Assembly (NCBI GenBank): GCA_934394985.1
Contig: CAKRRF010000008.1
Coordinates: forward strand, 1 to 64,000
Length of the DNA stretch: 64,000 bases
Direction: 5' to 3'
Source of the DNA: an uncultured Marvinbryantia sp.
Lineage (GTDB): Bacteria > Bacillota > Clostridia > Lachnospirales > Lachnospiraceae
Shown: positions 34,828-44,250 of the stretch, one piece after another
Layout of the letters: every line of letters starts with the position of its first letter
How positions within the stretch are numbered: position 1 is the stretch's first letter
Program-made: the position numbers and the translations under genes
Notes under the pieces: generated by a model
The model's input: the letters and a program-made list of their open reading frames with translations, nothing else
Told to the model about the DNA's origin: nothing
The model's database searches: none

Positions 34828-36147
34828 TTATTCATTGACAACTGCATTTTCAAAGCAGATATCGCGATCAACCCATTCTTGCATTTCTTCCTGTACGGTA
34901 ACTTTTATATTTCGAACAGTTACATCTTTGGCATTTTTTACATAGATTCCGTGAATCTTACCTTCCTGGAAAGAAGGACCGCTGCATGGACGGAAATCGT
35001 AGCCTTTGATAGGATATTTTGAATTTTTTTCCAGTGTCAGACGAATGTTGTCCAGAGTAAGATCCTCGATCGGAGAGGAATCTTTTCCGGCAATATAAAT
35101 ACTGCCTTCTCCGGTGCAGCGTAAATTGGTAAGAGAGAGCCCGCGGATTTTACCAGATGGAATATCGTCTCTTCGGTTGATGGTGGTAATATTAACAGGC
35201 TCGGCACATCCCCACCAGCATTCTGACGAATTCCTGGTCTGGATCATACAATTCGAAATAAGAACATTTTCGATATTGCCCTGATCTCTCAGCTGGAAAG
35301 AAATTCCGCGATTGGTGTCATAAATACTGCATCCTGTGACTACAATATTACGAAAATCGTTGACACTTTCTGTTCCGATTTTGATGGCAGCACTGGTAGA
35401 AGCAAGTGTACAGTTGCTGATCAGAATATCTTCACAGTCACCATACTGGCTGTTTGCTTCCGTTGTTTTCAACACGATACAGTCATCAGCAGCTTCAATA
35501 TGGCAGTTTGTAATACGAACATGTTTGCAGTGGTCAGGGTCAATTCCATCACAGTTTGCCATCATGCGATTGTTCAGAATACGAACACCATGGATGTCTA
35601 CTTCTTCACAGCCCACCAGATGAGTTGTCCAGAAACCGCTTTTCCGGATCGTTACATTCTGGATGGTCAGATGGGTACAATGTTCCATCAGAATCAAAGG
35701 AATACGAGGATAGAATGCACCATCGATCTGATCTTCACGGATTTCGCCGTAATAGATTTCTTCTGAGCCGTCGATGATACCGCCACCGCTGATACGCACA
35801 TCGTCACTGTCTTTGGAATAGATAAAGTATTGGCGCGGTTTTCCATCATATTCGCAATTGATAAAAGTCGGAACTTCTAGCATATGATTATGACCTTGTT
35901 TGGCGAGATCACTGATATAGTCATAATCCTGTAAATTTTCGCTTGCTTTTAAAATTGCACCGGTTTCTACGACCAGTTCTACATGGCTTTTTAAAACAAT
36001 TGAGCCAGACAGATAAGTATGACCGCCGTCAAGTACGACCAGTCCCCCACCCTGTTCATGACACAGGTCAATTGCTTTTTGGATGATATGGGCATCGTTT
36101 GTTTTTCCGTCTCCGGCTGCACCCATTTCAATAATATGATAACTCAT
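34828..36147 (-). CDS. GH28 family glycoside hydrolase, cytoplasmic, atypical active site
   Basis: 439 aa right-handed beta-helix (pectate-lyase-fold repeats, many ISNC-type turns). Polygalacturonase motifs are partly kept: Asn198-Cys-Asp200 for NTD and Asp221-Asp222 for DD, but the GHG histidine segment reads ASTSAAIKIG, so the His is missing as in some rhamnogalacturonan-acting members. No signal peptide, so it would act on imported oligosaccharides. ATG at 36147 after AAGGGAGG. Neighbouring YesN/YesM and MalEFG-type importer genes support a pectic substrate. Confidence 0.82.
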   Translation of the reverse strand: MSYHIIEMGAAGDGKTNDAHIIQKAIDLCHEQGGGLVVLDGGHTYLSGSIVLKSHVELVVETGAILKASENLQDYDYISDLAKQGHNHMLEVPTFINCEYDGKPRQYFIYSKDSDDVRISGGGIIDGSEEIYYGEIREDQIDGAFYPRIPLILMEHCTHLTIQNVTIRKSGFWTTHLVGCEEVDIHGVRILNNRMMANCDGIDPDHCKHVRITNCHIEAADDCIVLKTTEANSQYGDCEDILISNCTLASTSAAIKIGTESVNDFRNIVVTGCSIYDTNRGISFQLRDQGNIENVLISNCMIQTRNSSECWWGCAEPVNITTINRRDDIPSGKIRGLSLTNLRCTGEGSIYIAGKDSSPIEDLTLDNIRLTLEKNSKYPIKGYDFRPCSGPSFQEGKIHGIYVKNAKDVTVRNIKVTVQEEMQEWVDRDICFENAVVNE

Positions 36148-36172
36148 ATCGGTAACCTCCCTTGTTTTTATA

Positions 36173-36195
36173 AAAATAAAAGATATCTTTATTTT
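36173..36195. promoter_or_regulatory. AT-rich palindrome upstream of the GH28 gene
   Basis: A near-perfect palindrome centred on GATATC (AAAATAAA on the left, TTTATTTT on the right), 26 bp before the GH28 start. It is possibly an operator overlapping its promoter; low information content. Confidence 0.3.
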
Positions 36196-36280
36196 CTATT
36201 TTAGGAGGCTTTTCGTCAATGTGAAAAACCGAGCAGATATGTCACTTTTCCGAGTATTCCAATATGTTGTTGAATAATCG

Positions 36281-37786
36281 TTAATGTCCGAGAGAACTGA
36301 TGTAATCGGTTGGTGTAATACCGGTCTGTTTTTTGAACAGCTGCGAGAAGTATTGTGGATTGTTGCCACATCCCACCTGTTCGGCAATGTTCTTTACAGA
36401 TTCTTCCGGATTTTGTGCAATAAGCTGTTTCGCTCTGGCAATACGCATGGCAGTAAGATACTGCGAAAATTTTTGCCCGGTTTCTTTATAAAATTTTTTA
36501 CTTACATAATCTACATTCATGAACAGATGGGTTTCAGCAATCTGTTTTAGTGTTAAAGAAGAATCCTCCAGATGGCTGTCTACATAAGAATAAATCTGAG
36601 AAATCATCGGAGAGATGCTTGCTTCCGTTTCCTGAATGCTGGCAAGTTCTGTAAATTTACTTACCACCATCTCTTTTAAATTGTCCAGATCCTCTTCTTT
36701 TTCCATTTCGGTAAGCCATTCTGCCAGACCGACAGGAGAGAGCATTTGCGAATTAGAAGACATCTTAAGAAACAGACTGCTGGCTAGCTGTTTTAAAAAG
36801 TCAGTACTGTCTGTTCCTCGCAGAATTTCTGTGATCTGATCCGTGTGTTCGCTTTTCCCATCTCGGAGCTGCAGATATAATTGCTGAATCTGGTAAATAA
36901 CACGGTCGTAGTTACATATAGTGGTAACGTGAAAATGGTTGATATAATAAATCATGGAAAAACGCATGATACGTTCGGTATTATCCTCCAGAAGACTTTT
37001 CAGGGACGGATAATTGACATCCTGCGTTTCCAGAGTAATATCCTGCCCGTTTAAACGGACAGTTTTGAGAAAATACTGTAAGCTGTCACAAAAACCGGAA
37101 TGATTCTGAAGAAACAGCAGAAATGTATTTTTTACATAAATTCCGTAAAAGATGACCTGCGGCATTTCTTTTTCTACATAAATTTTCAGACGCTGCAGAA
37201 ATTCCGGCAGACTTTCAAATTCCAGATAATATACAAAAAACAGATGATATCCGGTGGTATGAAAATCAACATATTGTTCATAACGGAGGATAATTTCATC
37301 CAGAGACTGTTTTTCATTAAGACAGTCATTGAGGACACTGGCAAAAACATTGTGTAGCATACCGTCATACAGGCTGAATTGTTTTTGCAGCATGGTACGT
37401 TCCCGCATCATTTGGTCATGATCTTTTTTACATTCCAGTACACATTCAAGAATCTGTGTTTCATTGCAGGGCTTCAGAAGGTATTGTTTTACTCCGTAAT
37501 GCATCGCTTCTTTTGCATATTCAAATTCTCCATAACCGGACAGTATAATAAACTGGATTGGGGTATCGGTCTGATGAACCTTACGGATCAGATCCAGCCC
37601 GCTCATGCCTGGCATACGAATATCAGTAAGGACAATATCCGGAGACTCATCCAGTATCATGTCATATGCTTCGATACCATTTTTGCATAGTCCAATCACT
37701 TCAATGTCATATTTTTTCCAGTCAATAATAGTGGAGATGGTTTCTCTGATAATTCGTTCATCGTCAGCAATCAGTAGTTTTAACAT
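36281..37786 (-). CDS. YesN-type response regulator with AraC output domain (second copy)
   Basis: 501 aa. Receiver with the acceptor Asp in VLTDIRMPGMSG and Lys in LLKPCNE; C-terminal AraC HTH (about 400-500) with VSKKFYKETGQKFSQYL and a second helix pair. Its start overlaps the yesM stop by 23 bp, so translation is coupled. It probably activates the divergent MalEFG-type importer through the 21-bp repeats at 39621, and perhaps the GH28 gene. Confidence 0.9.
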   Translation of the reverse strand: MLKLLIADDERIIRETISTIIDWKKYDIEVIGLCKNGIEAYDMILDESPDIVLTDIRMPGMSGLDLIRKVHQTDTPIQFIILSGYGEFEYAKEAMHYGVKQYLLKPCNETQILECVLECKKDHDQMMRERTMLQKQFSLYDGMLHNVFASVLNDCLNEKQSLDEIILRYEQYVDFHTTGYHLFFVYYLEFESLPEFLQRLKIYVEKEMPQVIFYGIYVKNTFLLFLQNHSGFCDSLQYFLKTVRLNGQDITLETQDVNYPSLKSLLEDNTERIMRFSMIYYINHFHVTTICNYDRVIYQIQQLYLQLRDGKSEHTDQITEILRGTDSTDFLKQLASSLFLKMSSNSQMLSPVGLAEWLTEMEKEEDLDNLKEMVVSKFTELASIQETEASISPMISQIYSYVDSHLEDSSLTLKQIAETHLFMNVDYVSKKFYKETGQKFSQYLTAMRIARAKQLIAQNPEESVKNIAEQVGCGNNPQYFSQLFKKQTGITPTDYISSLGH

Positions 37787-39533
37787 GTTGTTCGTCTTCT
37801 TTCTTTCGATAAGGCAGGGTTATGGTTGCAACAGCAAAATTATTTTCATTAGATAAAGTCAGACCATAGGCTTCACCAAACAGGAGTTTGATTCGTTGAT
37901 CAATATTCAAAAGTCCGATGCCAAATCCGTGAGGACTGCGGCTTTTATTTTTCAGTTTTTCCAAAAGATCTTTTTCAAAATGCGATCCTTCATTGCGAAC
38001 CTGGATCATCATGATGCCATCTGTTACCTGAATTTGCAGATAAATATGGCAGACCTCCGTCATTTCCTCCATGCCATAGTGTATGGCATTTTCTACCAGA
38101 GGCTGAATAGTCAGAGGAGGAATCATGCCGTCACTTACGGACTCTTCTGTAATGACCTGAAAAGCAAGACGTTCTTCAAAACGGATTTTCTGGATAGTGA
38201 CATAGGAGTTTACCAGCTCCAGTTCATAGGCAAGTGTTACCAGTGTGTCCTGATCAGACAGAGAAACACGCAGAAGGTTTCCCAGTGATTCGACCATCTG
38301 GGATATGACTTCATTTCCCATAGCTTTTGCCCGCCAGTTAATGGTTTCCAGAGTATTGTAGAGAAAATGCGGACTGATCTGTGAGCGTAAAGCTTTTAAC
38401 TGAGCGTCTCTGGTCAGAATTTCATTTACATAATTCACTTTTACCAGATTTTGAATACGGGTTGCCATAAGTCGAAATTGCCTGTGGAGTGTTCCTACTT
38501 CAGCAGAATAGGAAATAAGGCTGTTTTCTTCCGGAAGTTCCAGTTCATTTTGTGTAAAGAGTTCCATGTTCCGGATCAAAGCATCAAATTCATGGATGAT
38601 GGTATGAATCAGTCGGTTTGACATATAAAAAACCAGTAACATTCCAATGATGAGAAAAAGACTGATCAGGCGCATGGAATTTCCCAGTGCATTGGCAACG
38701 GAATCATAGGGTGCCAGTGTAACATAATAATAATCGTAATGTGGCAAAGTGCCTGCTACAGAAAAATATTTATGACCGCCATAAGAAACAATTTTATAAG
38801 AGTCCGAAAAATCCTGAATCAGTTCTCTGGCATCTGCATCAGAAAGATGGTCGGAGGCATAAAGCAGGCTGCCGGAAGTACTTGCGATGATAAATTGCTG
38901 ATCTCTGTATTGAGAGATAAACTGTGTCGCATCAGATACTATACGTTCAAGATCGACACCGATCACCAGATTGCCGAGAGAGCGCAGAGACAGATTTTGA
39001 ATTTCACGAACATTTCTGCCAAGCAGAATATAAGGCTGACGCTCTGCATAGGTCCAGGTGACAGCACCTTTGGCCTGGAATGCGTTTTCCAGAGCAGTAT
39101 TTAATAAAAAGCCGGGAGTCTTATTTAAGGCTGCCCAGTTGCTGCTGTTGATATAGGTGTCACTGTAAAGAGCGGCATAGGAAATACCGTTGGTTCGAAA
39201 CAGTGTAGAGTATTCGGTAAGGAGATTGTTAACCGTACGATTGTATTCAGCCACAGCAAGCGGGTCATCTCCGGAAGGCGGGTTGGCCAGCTTTTCCTGC
39301 ACAACAGAAGAGGAGAGAATCAGAGAAGAGATGTACTCTGCATTTTCCAGCTTCTGTGAGATCTGTTTGGAGGTGGCAGACAGGCTGCCGGCCATAGATT
39401 CAAAAAGCAGTTTATTATAGGCTTTTGTATAGAGATGATACCCCAGAGCTGCGCACAGGAGAATCGTAATGCTGTTGAACATGGCAATGGCAAATATTTT
39501 GTATTTTAATGACCAGGATGTGAATTTTTTCAT
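37764..39533 (-). CDS. YesM-type sensor histidine kinase (second copy)
   Basis: 589 aa. Helix (about 10-32), extracellular cache domain (about 35-280), second helix (about 285-305), HAMP, histidine domain with ISPHFLYNTLETI and HATPase with N-box LVENAIHYG. ATG at 39533 after AAGGAAG. It senses a ligand outside the cell or a binding-protein complex. Divergent from the importer it likely controls. Confidence 0.92.
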   Translation of the reverse strand: MKKFTSWSLKYKIFAIAMFNSITILLCAALGYHLYTKAYNKLLFESMAGSLSATSKQISQKLENAEYISSLILSSSVVQEKLANPPSGDDPLAVAEYNRTVNNLLTEYSTLFRTNGISYAALYSDTYINSSNWAALNKTPGFLLNTALENAFQAKGAVTWTYAERQPYILLGRNVREIQNLSLRSLGNLVIGVDLERIVSDATQFISQYRDQQFIIASTSGSLLYASDHLSDADARELIQDFSDSYKIVSYGGHKYFSVAGTLPHYDYYYVTLAPYDSVANALGNSMRLISLFLIIGMLLVFYMSNRLIHTIIHEFDALIRNMELFTQNELELPEENSLISYSAEVGTLHRQFRLMATRIQNLVKVNYVNEILTRDAQLKALRSQISPHFLYNTLETINWRAKAMGNEVISQMVESLGNLLRVSLSDQDTLVTLAYELELVNSYVTIQKIRFEERLAFQVITEESVSDGMIPPLTIQPLVENAIHYGMEEMTEVCHIYLQIQVTDGIMMIQVRNEGSHFEKDLLEKLKNKSRSPHGFGIGLLNIDQRIKLLFGEAYGLTLSNENNFAVATITLPYRKKEDEQHVKTTDC

Positions 39534-39574
39534 AATAACTTCCTTAATTTATGTCTGAAAATGCTGTTAAGCAT

Positions 39575-39602
39575 ATTATACCGATTTACAAAAAGAATGC
39601 AA
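39575..39602 (-). promoter_or_regulatory. Promoter of the yesM/yesN pair
   Basis: On the minus strand TTGCAT (39602-39597), 16-bp spacer and TATAAT (39580-39575). Confidence 0.6.
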
Positions 39603-39620
39603 TTCTGATGGAAAAGGATG

Positions 39621-39683
39621 TCGGTTTTTTAAACACAAATATCCGTTTTCACTATTAATCTGATCAGAAAGGCGCGCTATAAT
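39621..39683 (+). promoter_or_regulatory. AraC-type 21-bp direct repeats and promoter of the importer operon
   Basis: TCGGTTTT at 39621 and TCCGTTTT at 39642 are 21 bp apart; the second would reach the weak -35 (TTAATC, 39655-39660), and TATAAT lies at 39678-39683. This is the geometry of an AraC-family activator bound next to RNA polymerase, consistent with the divergent YesN. Confidence 0.5.
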
Positions 39684-39729
39684 AACAACATCTACAAAGA
39701 GCGATGATAAATTTCAGGAGGATATGAGT

Positions 39730-41097
39730 ATGAACAAGAAATTAGCAGTTGCCTGTGCAACAGCAATGGCAGTGATGTCACTTACTGCATGCGGCAATCA
39801 GTCCGATAACACAGCGGGAACAGATTCCACTGAGAGCAGTACCTCTCAGGCAGTTCAGTCAAATGGAGGAAGCAGTGATTCTTCCAGTCTGGTAATGGCC
39901 TGGTGGGGAAATCAGACCAGAAATGAGCGTACACAAAGTATTCTGGATATGTACGCAGAAGAAAACTCCGGTGTAAGCATTGATGGACAGTTTTCTGAAT
40001 TTAACGATTACTGGAATAAACTGGCAACGGCAGCAGCAGGACATTCCATGCCGGATATTGTTCAGATGGATTACAAATATTTGCAGCAGTATGTAAATAA
40101 CGATCTGCTGGTAGATCTGACACCATATATTGAAGATGGAACCATTGATGTCAGCAACTGTAATCAGGATGTACTGAATTCTGCACAGGTAGATGGCGGA
40201 TTATATGCACTGTGTAATGGTATTAATGCTCCGGCACTGCTTTATAACAAGACGCTTCTGGATGAGAATGGATTTACAGTAAAAGATAATATGACGATGG
40301 ATGAGTTCATTGCATTGTCAAAAGAGATCCAGGAAAAAACAGGTTATAAGACAAATCTCTGCTATAACCAGAATGAACAGTTTATGGAATATGTTGTTCG
40401 TGCAGATGACGTTGTTCTGTATGAAGACGGAAAACTGGGAGGCGATTCGGCAGATCCATATATAGGATTTTTCAAGCTGTATGAGGATGGTATCAAAGAT
40501 GGATGGGTAGTAGATCCGTCCGTATTTGCAGAACGTACCATCGGTTCTGTAGAACAGGATCCACTTGTATACGGATCAAGCCCTGAGACAATGTCATGGT
40601 GTTCGTTCTCTTATTCTAATCAGCTGACTGCAATCAAAAATGCAGCGCCGGAAGGAACAGAAATCGGTATTACTACCTGGCCATCCAGTGATCCGAAAAA
40701 ATCAGATTACTTAAAGCCAAGTCAGTTCTTTGCAATTTCCACAGATTCTAAGAACCCGGAAGAGGCTGCAAAGATTTTGAATTATATTACAAATTCTGTG
40801 GAATGCAATAATGTACTTCTGGCCGAAAGAGGTATTCCTCTGTCAAGCGATGTGGCAGAAGCAATTTCTCCAAATCTGGATGAGAATACACAGGAAGTGA
40901 TTGATTTTATCTATAATGTAGTGGAACCAAACTCATCTCAGGTAAATCCACCTAGTGCAGACGGCTCCAGTGAAGTAAACGATCTGATCAATAAACTGGA
41001 AGAACAGGTATGCTACGGTCAGATGACAGCAGAAGACGCAGGAAAACAGTTGTTTGAACAGGGCAACGAAATAATGGCATCTAAAGTTTCAGAGTAA
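39730..41097 (+). CDS. Carbohydrate ABC transporter binding lipoprotein
   Basis: 455 aa family-1 solute-binding protein (MalE/UgpB type). The lipoprotein signal has the lipobox LTAC at about residue 20, followed by a Ser/Thr/Asn-rich linker, then the binding domain. ATG at 39730 is used because AGGAGGA lies 7 nt upstream; the ATG at 39724 is too near. Membrane-anchored outside the cell, feeding the two permeases downstream. No ATPase is encoded here, so a shared MsmX-type ATPase is expected. Confidence 0.92.
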   Translation: MNKKLAVACATAMAVMSLTACGNQSDNTAGTDSTESSTSQAVQSNGGSSDSSSLVMAWWGNQTRNERTQSILDMYAEENSGVSIDGQFSEFNDYWNKLATAAAGHSMPDIVQMDYKYLQQYVNNDLLVDLTPYIEDGTIDVSNCNQDVLNSAQVDGGLYALCNGINAPALLYNKTLLDENGFTVKDNMTMDEFIALSKEIQEKTGYKTNLCYNQNEQFMEYVVRADDVVLYEDGKLGGDSADPYIGFFKLYEDGIKDGWVVDPSVFAERTIGSVEQDPLVYGSSPETMSWCSFSYSNQLTAIKNAAPEGTEIGITTWPSSDPKKSDYLKPSQFFAISTDSKNPEEAAKILNYITNSVECNNVLLAERGIPLSSDVAEAISPNLDENTQEVIDFIYNVVEPNSSQVNPPSADGSSEVNDLINKLEEQVCYGQMTAEDAGKQLFEQGNEIMASKVSE

Positions 41098-41116
41098 GCA
41101 GAACAGGAGATTTTAT

Positions 41117-42010
41117 ATGAAAACCATTCGCAGATTGTTTAACAGGGAAGATACGGCAGGTATTATGTTTACACTTCCTTTTACAGTGGGATTCCTCTTT
41201 TTTATGCTGGTTCCCATGGCGATTTCATTATATTACTCATTTTGTAAATATGATATTTTGTCTGCACCTAAATTTACAGGACTTCAAAATTATATCAACA
41301 TGTTCAGCGATCCGACTTTCTGGCAGACGATAAAAGTTACATTTTTCTTTGCCTTTGTATCGGTTCCGCTGAAACTGGTATTCGCATTACTGGTAGCGAT
41401 GCTGTTGTTAAAAAATACCAAAATGTCTGGTTTTTACAGAGCAGTGTATTATTTACCTTCCATTATCGGAGGTTCTGTAGCAGTAGCAATTCTCTGGAAA
41501 CGTATGTTTGCCATTGATGGTGTAATTAATAAGCTGCTGGCAGGTGTTGGGATTAACTGCAGTATTTCCTGGCTGGGTGATACCAAGACAGCCATCTGGG
41601 TATTGATTTTACTGGCTGTCTGGCAGTTTGGTTCTTCTATGCTGATTTTCCTGTCATCCTTAAAACAGATTCCGACAGCGCTGTATGAATCTGCGATGGT
41701 GGATGGTGCGAATGGTGTATATCGTTTTTTCAAGATTACGCTGCCACTGTTAACACCGACCATTTTCTTTAATCTGGTTATGCAGATGATTAATGGATTT
41801 CTGGCATTTACACAGTGTTATATCATTACACAGGGAAAACCGATGAATTCCACACTGCTTTATACGGTTTATATGTATCAGCAGTCTTTTGAGTTCTACA
41901 ATACAGGCTATGGTGCAGCGCTGGCATGGGTAATGCTTCTGCTGATAGGATTGATTACACTGTTCCTGTTTGCAACGAAGAAGTTTTGGGTATATGAAGG
42001 AGGAGTATAG
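41117..42010 (+). CDS. Carbohydrate ABC transporter permease (MalF type)
   Basis: 297 aa, six hydrophobic segments, with the EAA-loop ESAMVDGANGVYRFFKITLP that contacts the ATPase. 19 bp after the binding-protein gene and 2 bp before the partner permease. Confidence 0.93.
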   Translation: MKTIRRLFNREDTAGIMFTLPFTVGFLFFMLVPMAISLYYSFCKYDILSAPKFTGLQNYINMFSDPTFWQTIKVTFFFAFVSVPLKLVFALLVAMLLLKNTKMSGFYRAVYYLPSIIGGSVAVAILWKRMFAIDGVINKLLAGVGINCSISWLGDTKTAIWVLILLAVWQFGSSMLIFLSSLKQIPTALYESAMVDGANGVYRFFKITLPLLTPTIFFNLVMQMINGFLAFTQCYIITQGKPMNSTLLYTVYMYQQSFEFYNTGYGAALAWVMLLLIGLITLFLFATKKFWVYEGGV

Positions 42011-42012
42011 AC

Positions 42013-42873
42013 GTGAAAATGGGAAACACAAAGAGAAAACATATAGTGGGAACCACACTCTATCATGCGTTGATCCTTCTGATCGGTCTGATGATGGTAT
42101 ATCCGCTCATATGGATGGTCATGAGTTCTTTTAAAGAAACAAATACGATTTTTACCACGGCAGGATCTCTGATACCAAAACAATTTACATTGGAAAACTA
42201 CATCAATGGATGGAAAGGATTTGCAAAGATTACCTTTGTTACCTTTTTCAAAAATTCTCTCCTGATATCTATACTGGCAACTTTTGGAACGATCATTTCC
42301 TCGGCTGTAGTGGCCTACGGATTTGCCAGATTTAAGTTTCGCGGAAGAGGGCTTCTGTTTGCAGCAATGCTTTTGTCTATGATGCTTCCGGCACAGGTAT
42401 TAATGATTCCGCAGTATCTGTGGTATCAGAAGCTGGGATGGGTTGGCTCTTATCTTCCATTGATCGTACCGTATTTCTTTGCTACACAGGGATTTTTCGT
42501 ATATCTGATGTCAAATTTTATCAGTGGTATTCCGGTAGAACTGGATGAAGCCGCGAAAATAGATGGCTGCTCTTACTGGGGAATTTTTATAAAAGTAATA
42601 GCACCGTTGATAAAACCGGCGGTAGTAACAGGATGTATTTTTTCCTTTATGTGGAGATGGGATGATTTCCTTTCTGCATTGCTCTATATTAATAAAACAT
42701 CTATGTATCCGGTGAGTCTCGCATTGAAACTCTTCTGTGATCCTGGATCTTCATCTGATTATGGTGCAATGTTTGCAATGGCAACTCTGTCAATTCTCCC
42801 ATCTGTATTGATTTTTATTTTCTTCCAGAAATATCTGGTAGAAGGAATCAGTACATCAGGTTTAAAAGGATAG
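42013..42873 (+). CDS. Carbohydrate ABC transporter permease (MalG type)
   Basis: 286 aa, six hydrophobic segments, EAA loop DEAAKIDGCSYWGIFIKVIAP. GTG at 42013 is chosen (AAGGAGGAG at 7 nt) over ATG at 42019. It forms the channel with the preceding permease. Confidence 0.92.
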   Translation: MKMGNTKRKHIVGTTLYHALILLIGLMMVYPLIWMVMSSFKETNTIFTTAGSLIPKQFTLENYINGWKGFAKITFVTFFKNSLLISILATFGTIISSAVVAYGFARFKFRGRGLLFAAMLLSMMLPAQVLMIPQYLWYQKLGWVGSYLPLIVPYFFATQGFFVYLMSNFISGIPVELDEAAKIDGCSYWGIFIKVIAPLIKPAVVTGCIFSFMWRWDDFLSALLYINKTSMYPVSLALKLFCDPGSSSDYGAMFAMATLSILPSVLIFIFFQKYLVEGISTSGLKG

Positions 42874-42879
42874 AAAAAG

Positions 42880-42917
42880 GCAGTGATTTCATGTAATCAT
42901 GGAATCGCTGCTTTTTT
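42880..42917 (+). terminator. Terminator of the importer operon
   Basis: 14-pair stem (GCAGTGATTTCATG with CATGGAATCGCTGC, two wobbles, 4-nt loop) followed by six T. Confidence 0.9.
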
Positions 42918-43051
42918 CTTATAGTGACATCCAGGTTCCATTTTTCGCAAAAATGTACACACAATACTTTTTTGATCGTAAAGTGATTGACTCAGATAAA
43001 AGCAAAGAATACAATATGTATTACCACACGAAACAGGAAAGAGGAACTCAA

Positions 43052-43936
43052 ATGGAATTACGACAGCTCCAATGCATGGTGATCTGTGCACAGACAAAAT
43101 CATTCAGTAAAGCAGCATCGCTGATGTTTACCTCTCAGTCCAATATCAGCAAAATGATTGCCTCGCTGGAAAAAGAACTGGGAAGAAAAGTATTTGAACG
43201 AAAACAACATGGAATTGAACTGACGGATAAGGGAAAACAGATTTATCAGTATGCATTGAGTATGTTAGAATGCAGTGCAAAGATTCTGGATTGTGCCGAG
43301 GAAGATGCTACAGAAGAACTGCGGATATCCTTTCAGCCGAGTTCTTGGTTTGCAGACGCATTTTGCGAGTATTATTTGCAGCAGGCGGCAGGAGAAAAGT
43401 ACAATATCATCAGTGCGCCGGCAGAAGAAATCATCAGAAGAATTATAGCCAGTCAGGATCAGCTTGGTTTTGCATATTTTGAAGAGTCACAGCTGGAAAA
43501 AGTAAAAAAGATGTTTCCGGAAAATCATATCGGTTATTATATTCTGAAAACAACGAAGACGGTATTGTACTGTAGAAATAAGGCAGAGCATGAGAACCAA
43601 AATGAGATCTTACTGATTCAGGGTGTGGAAGACTACTATTCCGGTATCTCTTTATGGAAAAATCAGACAGAAGGAGAAGAGGAAAAAAGAAAACTTCAGG
43701 TAAAAGTGACCACAAACAGCGACTATATTATGCAGACAATGCTGCAGAAAACAGAACTGGGTAATATCAGTCCCAATTGTCTGAGTCATACTGAGCATAC
43801 CATATCGCACGATACGATGCAGCTGGAAAATCAGGAACAGTCTGTTCAGTTTGTCTGCCTTTTCCGCAATGACCAGAAAATGGAAAATTTGCCGAAAAGG
43901 TTTTTATCATTTATAAAAAAATATATGGAAGAATAA
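43052..43936 (+). CDS. LysR-family transcriptional regulator
   Basis: 294 aa. The N-terminal winged HTH (MELRQLQCMVICAQTKSFSKAA region, then SQSNISKMIASLEKELG) is typical; the effector domain is short and divergent. ATG at 43052 after AGGAAAGAGG; an in-frame extension to 42899 overlaps the terminator and is rejected. It lies between two transporter regions; the nearby FmdE-like gene and the TRAP operon (dyads at 44053 and 44912) are possible targets. Confidence 0.85.
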   Translation: MELRQLQCMVICAQTKSFSKAASLMFTSQSNISKMIASLEKELGRKVFERKQHGIELTDKGKQIYQYALSMLECSAKILDCAEEDATEELRISFQPSSWFADAFCEYYLQQAAGEKYNIISAPAEEIIRRIIASQDQLGFAYFEESQLEKVKKMFPENHIGYYILKTTKTVLYCRNKAEHENQNEILLIQGVEDYYSGISLWKNQTEGEEEKRKLQVKVTTNSDYIMQTMLQKTELGNISPNCLSHTEHTISHDTMQLENQEQSVQFVCLFRNDQKMENLPKRFLSFIKKYMEE

Positions 43937-44082
43937 AATCCGGCGGTTCTGGTTCATATATCTAAAACAGATGAAGGTATTCCATTTATTCATAACAAAA
44001 ACCAAAATATATCCCCCCGGGAGGCTTGTTACGACATAGAAAATGAGGTATATTAACAGCAGGTTAACTTAAATGTTTCCGA
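43937..44082 (+). other. Gene-free spacer after the LysR gene, with a short dyad
   Basis: No gene is seen. It contains a GC-rich patch CCCCCCGGGAGG near 44013 in otherwise AT-rich DNA and a perfect TTAAC-N5-GTTAA dyad (44053-44067) just upstream of a TATAAT at 44083-44088. The dyad may be a LysR or other operator. Confidence 0.35.
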
Positions 44083-44170
44083 TATAATACTCCAGCAAAT
44101 ACACATATTGGAAATAATGTCATTAGCATCCTTATCTAAAAGGGCAGTTTTGGTAGGACTGCTCTTTTTT
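44083..44170 (+). promoter_or_regulatory. Promoter plus terminator-bearing leader of the FmdE-like gene
   Basis: TATAAT at 44083-44088 would start RNA near 44095. A 10-pair stem (AAAGGGCAGT 44139-44148 with ACTGCTCTTT 44158-44167) followed by T residues then forms an intrinsic terminator 80 bp before the gene. The arrangement suggests attenuation or a small RNA; the 45-nt sensor region matches no class I know. Confidence 0.5.
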
Positions 44171-44250
44171 GATGTATCAGATATTCTGTAATGGAATGCG
44201 AAACGGGAAGGAAATAAAATAGTAATAGTAAAATAATGGAGGAATTACAG

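Noticed and set aside
42899..43051. Longer LysR protein starting at 42899
   Set aside because: That start lies inside the terminator hairpin; the RBS and the canonical MELRQL start are at 43052.
43937..44060. Possible molybdenum-cofactor riboswitch before the FmdE-like gene (GC patch CCCCCCGGGAGG)
   Set aside because: The patch lies upstream of the TATAAT at 44083, so it would not be in that transcript, and I cannot match the conserved core.
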